Below are positions 1 to 8,165 of a DNA stretch of 64,000 nt, in pieces. Position numbers and translations under genes: made by a program. Origin of the DNA: Thiopontia sp964344135. GTDB lineage: Bacteria; Pseudomonadota; Gammaproteobacteria; GCF-002020875. Under the pieces are notes generated by a model. It searched no databases. It saw nothing but the letters and a program-made list of their open reading frames with translations, and had not been told where the DNA came from. Positions within the stretch are counted from its first letter, which is position 1. Each line of letters opens with the position of its first letter. The DNA is taken from assembly GCA_964344135.1 (NCBI GenBank), contig CAYFMF010000001.1, positions 1 through 64,000 on the forward strand, given 5' to 3'.

Positions 1-1
1 T

Positions 2-235
2 GTTAAATATACTGATGCAAGTAACAGCAGTAATAATATTGATGAAGGGGGCAAGAAATCTGGCTGGTTGTATGGTGTAGGCTTCGAGCATCCTGTTGCT
101 AACAACCTATTGCTTCGTGGTGAGTATCTGGTCTTAAACTTGGATGGTTGGAGTGAATCGAGTGGAAATGTTAGCACGACTCTTGATCCAGATGCCCATG
201 TGGCACAAGTCGGGCTCACTTATGTTTTTGATTAA
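2..235 (+). CDS. Outer-membrane beta-barrel protein, C-terminal fragment
   Basis: The window opens inside this reading frame, which gives 77 residues and ends at TAA 233-235. The residues alternate polar and hydrophobic in short strands (SGWLYGVGFEHPV, LLLRGEYLVLNL, HVAQVGLTYVFD), as in the last strands of an OmpA/OmpW/opacity-type porin barrel. The very last residue is Asp after Phe, where barrels often end in Phe itself. The N-terminus and signal peptide lie outside the window, so the subfamily cannot be fixed. Confidence 0.7.
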   Translation, partial: VKYTDASNSSNNIDEGGKKSGWLYGVGFEHPVANNLLLRGEYLVLNLDGWSESSGNVSTTLDPDAHVAQVGLTYVFD

Positions 236-313
236 GTAATGGGTAAGGCCTCAATTGGTCGATAACGGTCTATCAAAAAAACCCAGAATTACGGTGACGC
301 TTTACCAAGCACA

Positions 314-350
314 GTCAACGACCACCGGCTAAAAGCCGGTGGTCGTTGAC
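314..350. repeat. Perfect 17-bp inverted repeat (hairpin, AAA loop)
   Basis: The arm gtcaacgaccaccggct (314-330) is followed by AAA and its exact reverse complement (334-350). No clear T-run follows on either strand (aatttgttga on plus), so it is not a classical intrinsic terminator, though it could end the porin transcript or the dapL transcript. Long GC-rich hairpins with tiny loops are also found at the ends of IS200/IS605-type elements. The minus strand reads openly for about 45 codons through the hairpin (ending HRLLAGGR then stop) without a recognisable start, which may be a decayed gene end. Confidence 0.7.
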
Positions 351-457
351 AATTTGTTGATCGCTGACAGGGTTCTGGAGCAGATGGCCAGACTGGATAT
401 CCTGTTTGAAGTTTGCGTAGACCTCCTGAACCTGTACGGCTGTGATCTGTCTGAGCC

Positions 458-1696
458 TTAGTCGAACAGAAACTCTCCGCTCCCCAGTCGGTTTTTGATT
501 TCGCTGATTACGCGCTCCTCATCCGCCTCGTCCCTGGCGACAAAGGTGACGGAGAAGCGGACAAAGTTTCCGGCATCATCCCACGGCACGGTGGAGATCA
601 TCTTCTCCTTGATCAGGTACTGGGAGAAGGCCTCTCCACTCTCAAAGGTGGTTCCATCCCTGGTTCCGCTGGGGGCCTTGACGTAGAGATAGAAGGTGGC
701 CTTGGGCTTGTCGATGGTGAATCCGGCACTGCGGAGCGCATCGACCAGCAGGTCGTGTCTTCTGGAGTATTTGGCACTGGTCTTTTCGGTGATCTCCGGG
801 TGTTGCAGGCAGTAGACACCGGCATGCTGGATGGCAGCGAACTGGCCGGAGTCGTTGTTGTCCTTGACGGCCGCAAATGCCTTGACCATCAGCTCATTGC
901 CGGCAATGAAGGCGAGACGCCAGCCGGTCATGTTGTAGGCCTTGGAGAGGGATTGGATCGCCACACCGACCTCCCTGGCACCCTCGACATTGAGGAAGGA
1001 GAACGGTTTTTCGCCATCGAAGGTGAGTGCCGCGTAGGCCTCATCGGAGACGATCATGATGTTGTTCTCCTTGGCGAACTGGATCGCTTTCCTGTAGAAG
1101 GCCTCGGTTGCGACGGCTCCGGTGGGGTTGTTGGGGTAGTTGAGGTAGAGCAGTTTGGCACGCTTTCTCTGCTCGTCTGTCACTGCATCGAGGTCGGGGA
1201 GAAAGTCGTTCTCCTCCAGCAGCGGCAGGTTGACCACCTCGCCACCCAGCCCCTGGGTTGTGGTTCCAAGCAGGGGGTATCCGGGGGTGGTCATGATGGT
1301 GATGTCACCGGGGTTGATGAAGGCCATCGGCAGTAGCGCCAGCACGGGCTTGCTGCCGATCCCGTGGTTGATCTCGCTGCTGGCGTCGAGCCCGGAGACC
1401 CCAAATACCTTTTCCATGTATTGGGCAGCGGCATCCTTGAAGGGCTGGATTCCATTGTCGGTATAGCCGCGATTCTCCCAGTTTCTGGCCTCCCGGTAGA
1501 GAACCTCAACCACCTCAGGCTCTGCCATCCAGTCGGGCTCTCCGACCCCCATGTCGATCATCTCGGTGGTTGGGTTGGCCTCGATGGCAGCACGCTTCGC
1601 ACGCTTGATCTTCTCGAACTTGTAGATATTGGTGTCCTTGCCAAACTGGTTGCCACCAATACGCTCTGCGAAGAGCTCCTGAATATAGCTTTCCAT
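458..1696 (-). CDS. dapL: LL-diaminopimelate aminotransferase DapL
   Basis: PLP-dependent class I/II aminotransferase of 412 residues. DapL converts tetrahydrodipicolinate plus glutamate directly to LL-diaminopimelate for lysine and peptidoglycan synthesis, bypassing the succinylase steps. The N-terminus carries the DapL-type signature (RIGG..FGKDT.IYKFEKIKRAKR, residues 12-34). PNNPTG is at 188-193 and the Schiff-base lysine is probably K252 in SLSK. The protein is full length. It is the last gene of the minus-strand run map-glnD-115-aa gene, 68 bp after the small gene. In many relatives dapC and dapD lie here. A generic aspartate-type aminotransferase is the main alternative, but the signature favours DapL. 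Confidence 0.85.
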   Translation of the reverse strand: MESYIQELFAERIGGNQFGKDTNIYKFEKIKRAKRAAIEANPTTEMIDMGVGEPDWMAEPEVVEVLYREARNWENRGYTDNGIQPFKDAAAQYMEKVFGVSGLDASSEINHGIGSKPVLALLPMAFINPGDITIMTTPGYPLLGTTTQGLGGEVVNLPLLEENDFLPDLDAVTDEQRKRAKLLYLNYPNNPTGAVATEAFYRKAIQFAKENNIMIVSDEAYAALTFDGEKPFSFLNVEGAREVGVAIQSLSKAYNMTGWRLAFIAGNELMVKAFAAVKDNNDSGQFAAIQHAGVYCLQHPEITEKTSAKYSRRHDLLVDALRSAGFTIDKPKATFYLYVKAPSGTRDGTTFESGEAFSQYLIKEKMISTVPWDDAGNFVRFSVTFVARDEADEERVISEIKNRLGSGEFLFD

Positions 1697-1764
1697 GATC
1701 TCTCTGTCCTTCTCTCTAGGGTTTTGCTTCGAAAACAGGTGGCGGATTGTAACGGTTTCGGGGG

Positions 1765-2112
1765 TTAGATGCAGCCACCACAGCTGCCACAGCGCCAGTC
1801 CCCGGAGTTGATCGCCTGGTAGAACCAGCTCAGATGCTGTTCGTCCAGTGGGATCTCATTCTCCTCAAAGAGCGGTGCGACCCACTCCATGTTCTCGACA
1901 ATCCACTCCTCCTCCTCCAGCCCCTCGGCAAACTCCGGGTCATCGGGGTAGAGGTAGCTGTAGATCCCAAAGGTGCCCATCTCGTCATCGTTTTTGGTGG
2001 CTGGAAGGTGGAGGGGGGTTCCCAGGTAGCTCACCTCCCAGTGGCCGAGACAGATGGTGTGGCCCTGTTCCGACCAGCTGGCCTGAAATGGGTTCTCTGC
2101 GGGTTGGTTCAT
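1765..2112 (-). CDS. Small acidic protein with C-terminal CGSCGGC tail
   Basis: A 115-residue protein with no family I can name. It is very acidic in the middle (EGLEEEEWIVENMEW) and ends in CGSCGGCI, a CxxCxxC tail that could bind a metal or be redox active. Its ATG overlaps the glnD stop in an ATGA arrangement (2109-2112), so it is probably translated together with glnD. It follows the composition and codon use of its neighbours and is not an obvious recent import. Its function is unknown; the position only hints at a link to nitrogen or lysine metabolism. Confidence 0.75.
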   Translation of the reverse strand: MNQPAENPFQASWSEQGHTICLGHWEVSYLGTPLHLPATKNDDEMGTFGIYSYLYPDDPEFAEGLEEEEWIVENMEWVAPLFEENEIPLDEQHLSWFYQAINSGDWRCGSCGGCI

Positions 2113-4754
2113 TGCGGATCCAGTGCCTGGCGGATCTGCCTGCTGAGGTCCTGGTTGAACGCGTCATTGGCAAGGGGGGTGTTGTCCTGGTGAGTGACCC
2201 AGAAGAGGTCCTCAATTTTCTCTCCCAGGGTGGCGATCTTGGCGCCATGGACCCGGATATTGCACCCCATCAGAACCCGGCAAATGGTGGAGAGCAGCCC
2301 CGAGCGATCCGTGGCGTGAACCTCCAGAATGGTCTGCTGTCTCCGTTCATCCTGCCGGAAGTGGACCTTACTCTGTTCGTGGAAATGTTTCTGGTGGCGG
2401 GTCCTGCGGAAGGTGACCGGCTGGGCCAGCAGCGTTGGGTTGGCGATCTCCTTGCGCAGTGTTGTCACTATTCTTGAGATCAGCGACTCGCCCTGGATGG
2501 TCTCACCATTCTGATCCAGCACCGTAAAGATATCCAGTGCGTGGCTATCGAGTGTTGTATTGATCTTGGCCGCCTGGATGTCGAGCCCCAGATACTCCAG
2601 TGCATGGACAAGGATGGGGAAGAGGAACTGCCGGTCCTCACTGTAGATGAAGATCTCCGTGCCACCGAGGTGGCTCTCCTGGTGCAGTTCAATGATGGGT
2701 AGTTCACTGGCCTTGAGGATGGACTCCGTATGCCAGCTGATCTCTCTGGCATCATGTTTCTGGAAGTACTCCTCCTCAAGGTTCTCCCAGAGTCGCTCCA
2801 CCTCTTTTCTGGCAATTGACCGCGTGGCAAGAATCTCCAGGGCCTGGTCACGGTTCTCCAGCAGTCGGTGATCATCCGTTACAGGTTTCCGGGCTCCATG
2901 CGCCAACAGGGTTGAGGCCAGCTGGTAGAGGTTGTAGAGGAGGGAGTCCTTGAAGTGGTTCCAGAGGGTGCTGTTGGTGGCGCGGATATCGGCCACGGTC
3001 AGCAGGTAGAGCATATCGAGCCGGGACTGCTTCCCAACCATGTGGGCGAAGCTCTCTATCTCTGTGGGGTCGTCGAGATCCCTGCGTTGTGCGAAGGTGG
3101 ACATGATCAGGTGGTTGTTGACCAGCCAGACAATCTCGCTACTGCTCTCCGGGGAGAGGCCGTGGCGCAGGCAGAACTCTCTGGCGATCTCGCCCCCCAG
3201 TGTCGAGTGGTCTCCACCCCGCCCCTTGGCGATATCGTGAAACAGTGCAGCCAGGTAGAGCTGTTCGGGGTGGGGCAGTTGCAGGATCAGCTTACTGAGT
3301 AGCGGCGACTCATTGTGGAACTCTGCAACCGTGAGCCGTCTCAGATTACGGATCACAAAGAGGGTGTGTTCATCCACTGTGTAGGCGTGGAAGAGGTCAT
3401 ACTGCATCAGTCCAACAATTCTCTCGAATTCGGGCAGATAGGCCCCGAGAATCCCGTACCGATTCATGCGTCGCAGGGTGTGGGTCATCCCCTCCGGCTG
3501 CTGGAACAGTTGCAGAAACAGCTGCTGGTTATAGTGGTTGTTGCGGAAATCGGGGGTGATCGCATGTCGGGCAGAGCGGATCTGACGGATGGTCTCTGCC
3601 GTCACCCCCCTGACCTGTGGATGGTCACGCAGGGCGAGGAAGAGGGGGAGGATCAGCTCTGGGTGTCTGCTCAGCTCATCAGGGTTGCTCGACCTCGTGC
3701 CCCGGTTGTGCAGTGTCAGATAGCCTCCGCTAATCCCGAAGTGGTCGTTGATCGAGACGGGTACACGCTCCTTGTCCGGTGTCAGAAGCTGCTCCTCAAA
3801 TAGCTGAAGCAGCATCTCGTTGAGCAGGGAGAGCTCCCGGATAATCCGGAAGTAGCTGTGCATGAAGGACTCGACACCACGGTTTTTCTCATTGTCCAGG
3901 TGCCCGAAATGGGCGGCCAGTGCAGGCTGATGTTCAAACAGCAGCCGCTCCTCGGCACGCCCCGCAATCAGGTGGAGAGCAAAGCGAACCTCCCAGAGGC
4001 GCTCCTGGCCGGCCTCCAGATCGGCACACTCCGCTGCAGTAAGAAAATGGTGGTCGACCAGTTCGCTGAGATCACCGGAGCCGAAGTGTCGTCGGGTTAC
4101 CCAGAGGATATTCTGAATATCACGCAGTCCGCCCGGCCCCTCCTTGATATTGGGCTCCAGGTTGTAGGCGGTATCGTTGTACTTTATTAGCCGCGCCTCC
4201 TGCTCATTGCGCTTGGCAACAAAGAAGGGGCCACTGGGCCAGATGGCGTCATCGGTGAATCGCTCCTGGAGTCTGTTGAAGAGCTTCTCCGGCCCGGCCA
4301 GCAGTCGTGCCTCCAGCAGGTTGGTGGTGACGGTAATGTCGGCCAGCCCCTCTCGGACACACTCATCGCTGGAGCGGACACTGTGGCCGATCTCCAGCCC
4401 AAGGTCCCAGAGCAGGGTGATAAAGGCCCCAATGGAGTGGTCGATGGCCGGATCACGCTCCGCCTCGGTGAGTATCATCAGATCAATGTCCGAGAAGGGG
4501 TGGAGCTCCCTGCGGCCATAACCACCCACTGCAATCAGGGCGGTATGCGGGCTATCCGGCCCAATCTGCTTCCAGATCCCCCTCAACAGTGCATCGATCT
4601 GGTTGCTCCGTTCCCGAATCAGGGTTCGTGCAGACTCTCCCTCATGAAACCGTTCTGCGATCTCTTGCCGGCCACTCTTGAGGATCTCCCGAATGGCCTG
4701 TGTGTCGATCTCTCCGCTTGCCTCCAGTGCGCTGGAGATCCTGCTATAGATCAT
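2109..4754 (-). CDS. glnD: Bifunctional uridylyltransferase / uridylyl-removing enzyme
   Basis: GlnD senses glutamine and adds or removes UMP on PII proteins, setting the nitrogen response. The protein has 881 residues, the usual size. The nucleotidyltransferase motif GGYGRRELHPFSDIDL is at 77-92 with metal-binding Asp89 and Asp91. The HD hydrolase motif HDIAKGRGGDH is at 506-516. Two ACT domains make up the last 190 residues or so (ILEVHATDRSGLLSTICRVL in the last). The start codon at 4754 overlaps the end of map by 11 bp, and the stop overlaps the next gene, so the three genes are translationally coupled. Confidence 0.97.
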   Translation of the reverse strand: MIYSRISSALEASGEIDTQAIREILKSGRQEIAERFHEGESARTLIRERSNQIDALLRGIWKQIGPDSPHTALIAVGGYGRRELHPFSDIDLMILTEAERDPAIDHSIGAFITLLWDLGLEIGHSVRSSDECVREGLADITVTTNLLEARLLAGPEKLFNRLQERFTDDAIWPSGPFFVAKRNEQEARLIKYNDTAYNLEPNIKEGPGGLRDIQNILWVTRRHFGSGDLSELVDHHFLTAAECADLEAGQERLWEVRFALHLIAGRAEERLLFEHQPALAAHFGHLDNEKNRGVESFMHSYFRIIRELSLLNEMLLQLFEEQLLTPDKERVPVSINDHFGISGGYLTLHNRGTRSSNPDELSRHPELILPLFLALRDHPQVRGVTAETIRQIRSARHAITPDFRNNHYNQQLFLQLFQQPEGMTHTLRRMNRYGILGAYLPEFERIVGLMQYDLFHAYTVDEHTLFVIRNLRRLTVAEFHNESPLLSKLILQLPHPEQLYLAALFHDIAKGRGGDHSTLGGEIAREFCLRHGLSPESSSEIVWLVNNHLIMSTFAQRRDLDDPTEIESFAHMVGKQSRLDMLYLLTVADIRATNSTLWNHFKDSLLYNLYQLASTLLAHGARKPVTDDHRLLENRDQALEILATRSIARKEVERLWENLEEEYFQKHDAREISWHTESILKASELPIIELHQESHLGGTEIFIYSEDRQFLFPILVHALEYLGLDIQAAKINTTLDSHALDIFTVLDQNGETIQGESLISRIVTTLRKEIANPTLLAQPVTFRRTRHQKHFHEQSKVHFRQDERRQQTILEVHATDRSGLLSTICRVLMGCNIRVHGAKIATLGEKIEDLFWVTHQDNTPLANDAFNQDLSRQIRQALDPQ

Positions 4755-5517
4755 CCTCTTCCTCTCTGCGGGTCAGGACCTCAACGCCACTCTCTGTAAC
4801 CAGCAGCGTATGCTCCCACTGTGAGGAGAGGCTGCGGTCCCTGGTGGTGACTGTCCAGCCATCCCTGGAGTTCAGCTTGCTGTGGCGTTTTCCGGCATTG
4901 ATCATCGGTTCGATGGTGAAGGTCATGCCAGCCTCGAGGGTGGGGCCAGTACCCTTTTCCCCATAGTGGAGGACCTGAGGCTCCTCGTGAAACGCCTTGC
5001 CAATGCCGTGGCCACAATATTCGTGGACAACCGAGAAGTTGTGCCGCTTTGCGTGCTGCTCTATGGCATGGCCGATATCTCCAAGGCGGGTCCCCGGCTT
5101 TACCAGCTCAATCCCCTTGATCAGGCACTCTCTGGATACCTTGACCAGCCGTTGCGCCCGGACAGAGGGCTTGCCAACGCTAAACATCTTGCTGGTATCA
5201 CCGTGGTACCCATCCTTGATCACGGTGATATCGATATTGATGATGTCTCCTCTCTTGAGCCTCTTTGCTCCGGGGATCCCATGGCAGATCACATGGTTGA
5301 CTGAGGTGCAGATCGATTTCGGGAAGCCATGGTAGTTGAGTGGGGCGGGAATGGCCTGCTGGGTCTCGACAATGTAGTCGTGGCAGATCCGGTCCAGCTC
5401 CTCGGTGGTGACCCCGACCTTTACGTGGGGCTCAATCATGACCAGCACATCGGCGGCCAGACGCCCTGCGACGCGCATTTTTTCAATCTCTTCTGCTGTT
5501 TTGATCGGGATGCTCAT
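4744..5517 (-). CDS. map: Methionine aminopeptidase type I
   Basis: Removes the initiator Met from nascent proteins. 257 residues from the ATG at 5517 (MSIPIKTAEEIEKM), matching the usual 260-residue length. An upstream in-frame ATG at 5583 would add 22 unusual residues and run into the divergent rpsB promoter, so it was rejected. The metal-ligand segments of the family are present: INIDITVIKDGYHGDT (two Asp), CGHGIGKAFHEEP (His), FTIEPMIN (Glu) and QWEHTLLVTE (Glu). It is divergent from rpsB, a conserved arrangement in Gammaproteobacteria. Confidence 0.97.
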   Translation of the reverse strand: MSIPIKTAEEIEKMRVAGRLAADVLVMIEPHVKVGVTTEELDRICHDYIVETQQAIPAPLNYHGFPKSICTSVNHVICHGIPGAKRLKRGDIINIDITVIKDGYHGDTSKMFSVGKPSVRAQRLVKVSRECLIKGIELVKPGTRLGDIGHAIEQHAKRHNFSVVHEYCGHGIGKAFHEEPQVLHYGEKGTGPTLEAGMTFTIEPMINAGKRHSKLNSRDGWTVTTRDRSLSSQWEHTLLVTESGVEVLTRREEEDDL

Positions 5518-5544
5518 GATTTTTGGGTGCCTGCCAATGATTAA

Positions 5545-5573
5545 TTGTCTGGAATGGGTCTGCGTAGTATACT
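5545..5573 (+). promoter_or_regulatory. rpsB-tsf sigma-70 promoter
   Basis: A -35 box TTGTCT (5545-5550), a 17-bp spacer and a -10 box TATACT (5568-5573) are followed by a GC-rich discriminator (tcgcgcgca). A GC-rich discriminator is typical of promoters under stringent control and has been described for rpsB in Gammaproteobacteria. Transcription would start near 5581, leaving a leader of about 107 nt before the rpsB ATG. Confidence 0.75.
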
Positions 5574-5595
5574 TCGCGCGCATTTTATTTCACAC

Positions 5596-5654
5596 GCATG
5601 CCATCACCACAGGCTCGGGTGTCTCCTTCGGGGGATTGGGATTGTGGGGCATGC
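5596..5654 (+). promoter_or_regulatory. Structured rpsB mRNA leader, candidate S2 autoregulation site
   Basis: GCATGCC (5596-5602) pairs perfectly with GGCATGC (5648-5654). Just inside, CCACA (about 5607-5611) can pair with TGTGG. Within that lies a short hairpin closed by a C(UUCG)G tetraloop, near 5622-5635. Ribosomal protein S2 is known to repress its own operon by binding the rpsB leader in E. coli; that this structure is the site is an inference. Confidence 0.55.
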
Positions 5655-5687
5655 GGAGGCTAAACCCAAATTTTGGAGAATATAACT

Positions 5688-6425
5688 ATGTCCGTTTCCA
5701 TGAGACAGATGCTGGAAGCCGGTGTCCACTTTGGTCACCAGACCCGTTTCTGGGATCCCAAGATGGCACCTTACATCTTTGGTGATCGCAACAAGATTCA
5801 TATCATCAACCTCGAGAAGACATTGCCGATGTTTCAGGATGCAATGAACTTCATCGGTGGTGTCGCTGCAAAAAATGGCAAGGTCCTTTTTGTTGGAACC
5901 AAGCGAGCAGCACAGAAGACCATTCGTGAGGAGGCTGAGCGTGCAGGCATGCCCTACGTCAACCACCGTTGGCTGGGTGGCATGCTGACCAATTTCAAGA
6001 CCGTCAAGCAGTCCATTCGTCGTCTCAAGGATATTCAGGCGATGAAGGAGGATGGCCGTCTCGACCGTCTGACCAAGAAAGAGGGGCTGATGATGACCCG
6101 TGAACTGGAGAAGCTGGAGCGTACGCTCGGCGGAATCCAGGATATGGGCGGACTCCCCTCGGCAATTATCGTGATCGATACCGGGCATGAGGGTATTGCC
6201 ATCAATGAGGCGAAGAAGCTGGGGATCCCCGTAGTTGGTGTTGTCGATACCAACAACAACCCGGAGATTGTTGACTACGTCATCCCGGGAAATGATGACG
6301 CAATTCGCGCCATTCAGCTCTATGTCCGCGCTGCGGCAGATGCCATTCTGGATGCAAAGACCGCATCTACTACGGCACCTGTGGAAGAGGCCCCTGCTGT
6401 TGAGGCAGAGGCTGCGGCTGAGTAA
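5688..6425 (+). CDS. rpsB: 30S ribosomal protein S2
   Basis: S2 binds the small subunit at the head-body junction. 245 residues from ATG 5688, preceded by GGAG at 5675-5678. A TTG five codons upstream (5673) was rejected because it would overlap this ribosome binding site. Family landmarks include MRQMLEAGVHFGHQTRFWDPKM, VGTKRAAQ and NHRWLGGMLTNFKTV. The tail is rich in Ala and Glu (ASTTAPVEEAPAVEAEAAAE), as in many proteobacterial S2 proteins. Forms an operon with tsf, 14 bp downstream. Confidence 0.98.
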   Translation: MSVSMRQMLEAGVHFGHQTRFWDPKMAPYIFGDRNKIHIINLEKTLPMFQDAMNFIGGVAAKNGKVLFVGTKRAAQKTIREEAERAGMPYVNHRWLGGMLTNFKTVKQSIRRLKDIQAMKEDGRLDRLTKKEGLMMTRELEKLERTLGGIQDMGGLPSAIIVIDTGHEGIAINEAKKLGIPVVGVVDTNNNPEIVDYVIPGNDDAIRAIQLYVRAAADAILDAKTASTTAPVEEAPAVEAEAAAE

Positions 6426-6439
6426 AAGGAGAGAACATC

Positions 6440-7321
6440 ATGGCAATTACTGCAAGTCAGGTAAAGGAACTACGCGAGCGTACTGGCGCTGGCATGATGG
6501 AGTGCAAGAAGGCACTGGTTGAGACCGATGGTGATATCGATACTGCTATTGAGAACCTGAGAAAGTCGGGTCTCGCCAAGGCAGACAAGAAGGCCTCTCG
6601 TGTTGCTGCCGAGGGTGTTGTGGCGATCGGCGTGAGCGAGGATGGATCTCGTGGTGTGATGGCTGAGGTGAACTGCGAGACCGATTTTGTTGCCAAGGGT
6701 GACGAGTTTGTCGATTTTGCCAATCAGGTGGCGGCCACCGTACTGGCCAACTCTCCGGCTGATGTGGATGCACTCAATGAGATGGAGCTGGTTGGCGGCT
6801 CCAATACCGTTGAGGGTCGTCGTCAGGAGCTGATTGCAAAACTGGGCGAGAACATGACAGTGCGTCGTTTCTCGGTTATCGATTCAGAGGGGGGCGTGAT
6901 TGGCGCCTACTCTCATGGTGGGCGTATTGGTGTGATGACCGCCCTTCAGGGTGGTGATGCGGTGCTGGCCAAGGATGTCTCCATGCATGTTGCTGCGAGC
7001 CGTCCGGTTGCCCTTTCGGAGGAGGATCTCGCCCCTGAGCTGCTGGAGAAGGAGAAGGAGATCTTCTCTGCCCAGGCCGCCGAGAGTGGCAAGCCGGAAA
7101 ATATCATTGAGAAGATGGTTGTGGGCAGAATGAAGAAGTTTGTGAATGAGGTCACTCTGCTGGGTCAGCCATTTGTAAAGGATCCGGACGTCACCGTTGC
7201 CAGGTTGATGGATAACAATGGTGCGAAAATCGTCCAGTTTGCCCGTCTTGAGGTGGGTGAGGGGATCGAGAAGAAGGAAGAGAACTTTGCTGATGAGGTG
7301 ATGGCCCAGGTAAAGGGGTAA
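6440..7321 (+). CDS. tsf: Elongation factor Ts
   Basis: Nucleotide exchange factor for EF-Tu. 293 residues with an N-terminal UBA-like helix bundle (ITASQVKELRERTGAGMMECKKAL) and the EF-Tu-contacting TDFVA motif at 81-85. A strong ribosome binding site (aaggagag) precedes the ATG. It is the second gene of the rpsB-tsf unit and is followed by an intrinsic terminator 28 bp after its stop. Confidence 0.98.
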   Translation: MAITASQVKELRERTGAGMMECKKALVETDGDIDTAIENLRKSGLAKADKKASRVAAEGVVAIGVSEDGSRGVMAEVNCETDFVAKGDEFVDFANQVAATVLANSPADVDALNEMELVGGSNTVEGRRQELIAKLGENMTVRRFSVIDSEGGVIGAYSHGGRIGVMTALQGGDAVLAKDVSMHVAASRPVALSEEDLAPELLEKEKEIFSAQAAESGKPENIIEKMVVGRMKKFVNEVTLLGQPFVKDPDVTVARLMDNNGAKIVQFARLEVGEGIEKKEENFADEVMAQVKG

Positions 7322-7348
7322 ACCGGCAGTGATTTGTTGTTAGTTAAG

Positions 7349-7378
7349 AAGCCTTCCAGTCTGGAAGGCTTTTTTTTG
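7349..7378 (+). terminator. Intrinsic terminator after tsf
   Basis: aagccttccag (7349-7359) and ctggaaggctt (7361-7371) form an 11-bp GC-containing stem whose central bases open as a small loop, followed by a run of T (to 7377). It ends the rpsB-tsf transcript. pyrH starts only 24 bp later, so pyrH needs read-through or a promoter lying inside or before the hairpin. Confidence 0.9.
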
Positions 7379-7401
7379 GACTCATTTAAGAGGAAATCGA
7401 G

Positions 7402-8127
7402 ATGTCAGATCAGCCAATTTACAGTCGAGTGTTGCTCAAACTCAGTGGCGAGGCCCTGATGGGGGAGGGGTGCCAGGGGATCGATCCGAACATCCTTGCA
7501 CAGATGGTTGCGGAGATCTCTGCCATTACAGCCCTGGGTGTTCAGGTTGCGGTGGTGATTGGTGGTGGCAACTACTGCCGCGGGGCAAGTCTGGCCGAGG
7601 TTGGGGTGGATCGTGTGACCGGGGACCAGATGGGGATGCTGGCTACGGTAATGAATGCCATTGCAGTGCGTGATGCACTGAACCAGGCAGGTGTTGCTGC
7701 GCGGACCATGTCGGCATTCAAGATCTCAAAGGTGTGTGATGAGTACAATACGCGTGATGCAATTGCCGCTCTGGAGTTGGGAGAGGTTGTGCTTTTTGCG
7801 GCGGGCACGGGAAATCCATTCTTTACAACCGATACTGCAGCCTGCCTGAGGGGGATTGAGGTGGGGGCAGATGTGGTGATGAAGGCGACCAGGGTGGATG
7901 GGGTCTATACCGCGGATCCACTTAAGGATTCTGACGCGACACTGATCCATCGAATCAGTTATGATGAGGTCCTTGAGAGGAGGCTGGGAGTGATGGATCT
8001 GACTGCCATTGTTCTCTGCCGGGAACATGATATGCCCCTCCGTGTTTTCAACATGATGCGCCCCGGGGGACTGCGCGGTGCACTGTTAAGCGAGGATGAG
8101 GGGACGCTGGTTACCCCCTCTCCGTGA
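7402..8127 (+). CDS. pyrH: Uridylate kinase (UMP kinase)
   Basis: Phosphorylates UMP to UDP with ATP; amino acid kinase fold. 241 residues, as usual. The N-terminal KLSGEAL phosphate-binding loop, VIGGGNYCRG and the GTGNPFFTTD and VDGVYTADP segments typical of PyrH are all visible. A ribosome binding site (agagga) precedes the ATG. It heads the pyrH-frr-uppS-cdsA-dxr-rseP-bamA run that follows the tsf terminator. Confidence 0.98.
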   Translation: MSDQPIYSRVLLKLSGEALMGEGCQGIDPNILAQMVAEISAITALGVQVAVVIGGGNYCRGASLAEVGVDRVTGDQMGMLATVMNAIAVRDALNQAGVAARTMSAFKISKVCDEYNTRDAIAALELGEVVLFAAGTGNPFFTTDTAACLRGIEVGADVVMKATRVDGVYTADPLKDSDATLIHRISYDEVLERRLGVMDLTAIVLCREHDMPLRVFNMMRPGGLRGALLSEDEGTLVTPSP

Positions 8128-8165
8128 GTTTTGGTTTGTGGATGGAATGATGGAAAGGAACTCTG

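Noticed and set aside
314..350. Hairpin as a classical rho-independent terminator
   Set aside because: Neither strand has a proper T-run after the stem, so it was reported as an inverted repeat instead.
5518..5594. Minus-strand promoter for map sharing the AGTATACT palindrome
   Set aside because: The -10 would be good, but no acceptable -35 sequence is found at 16-18 bp spacing.
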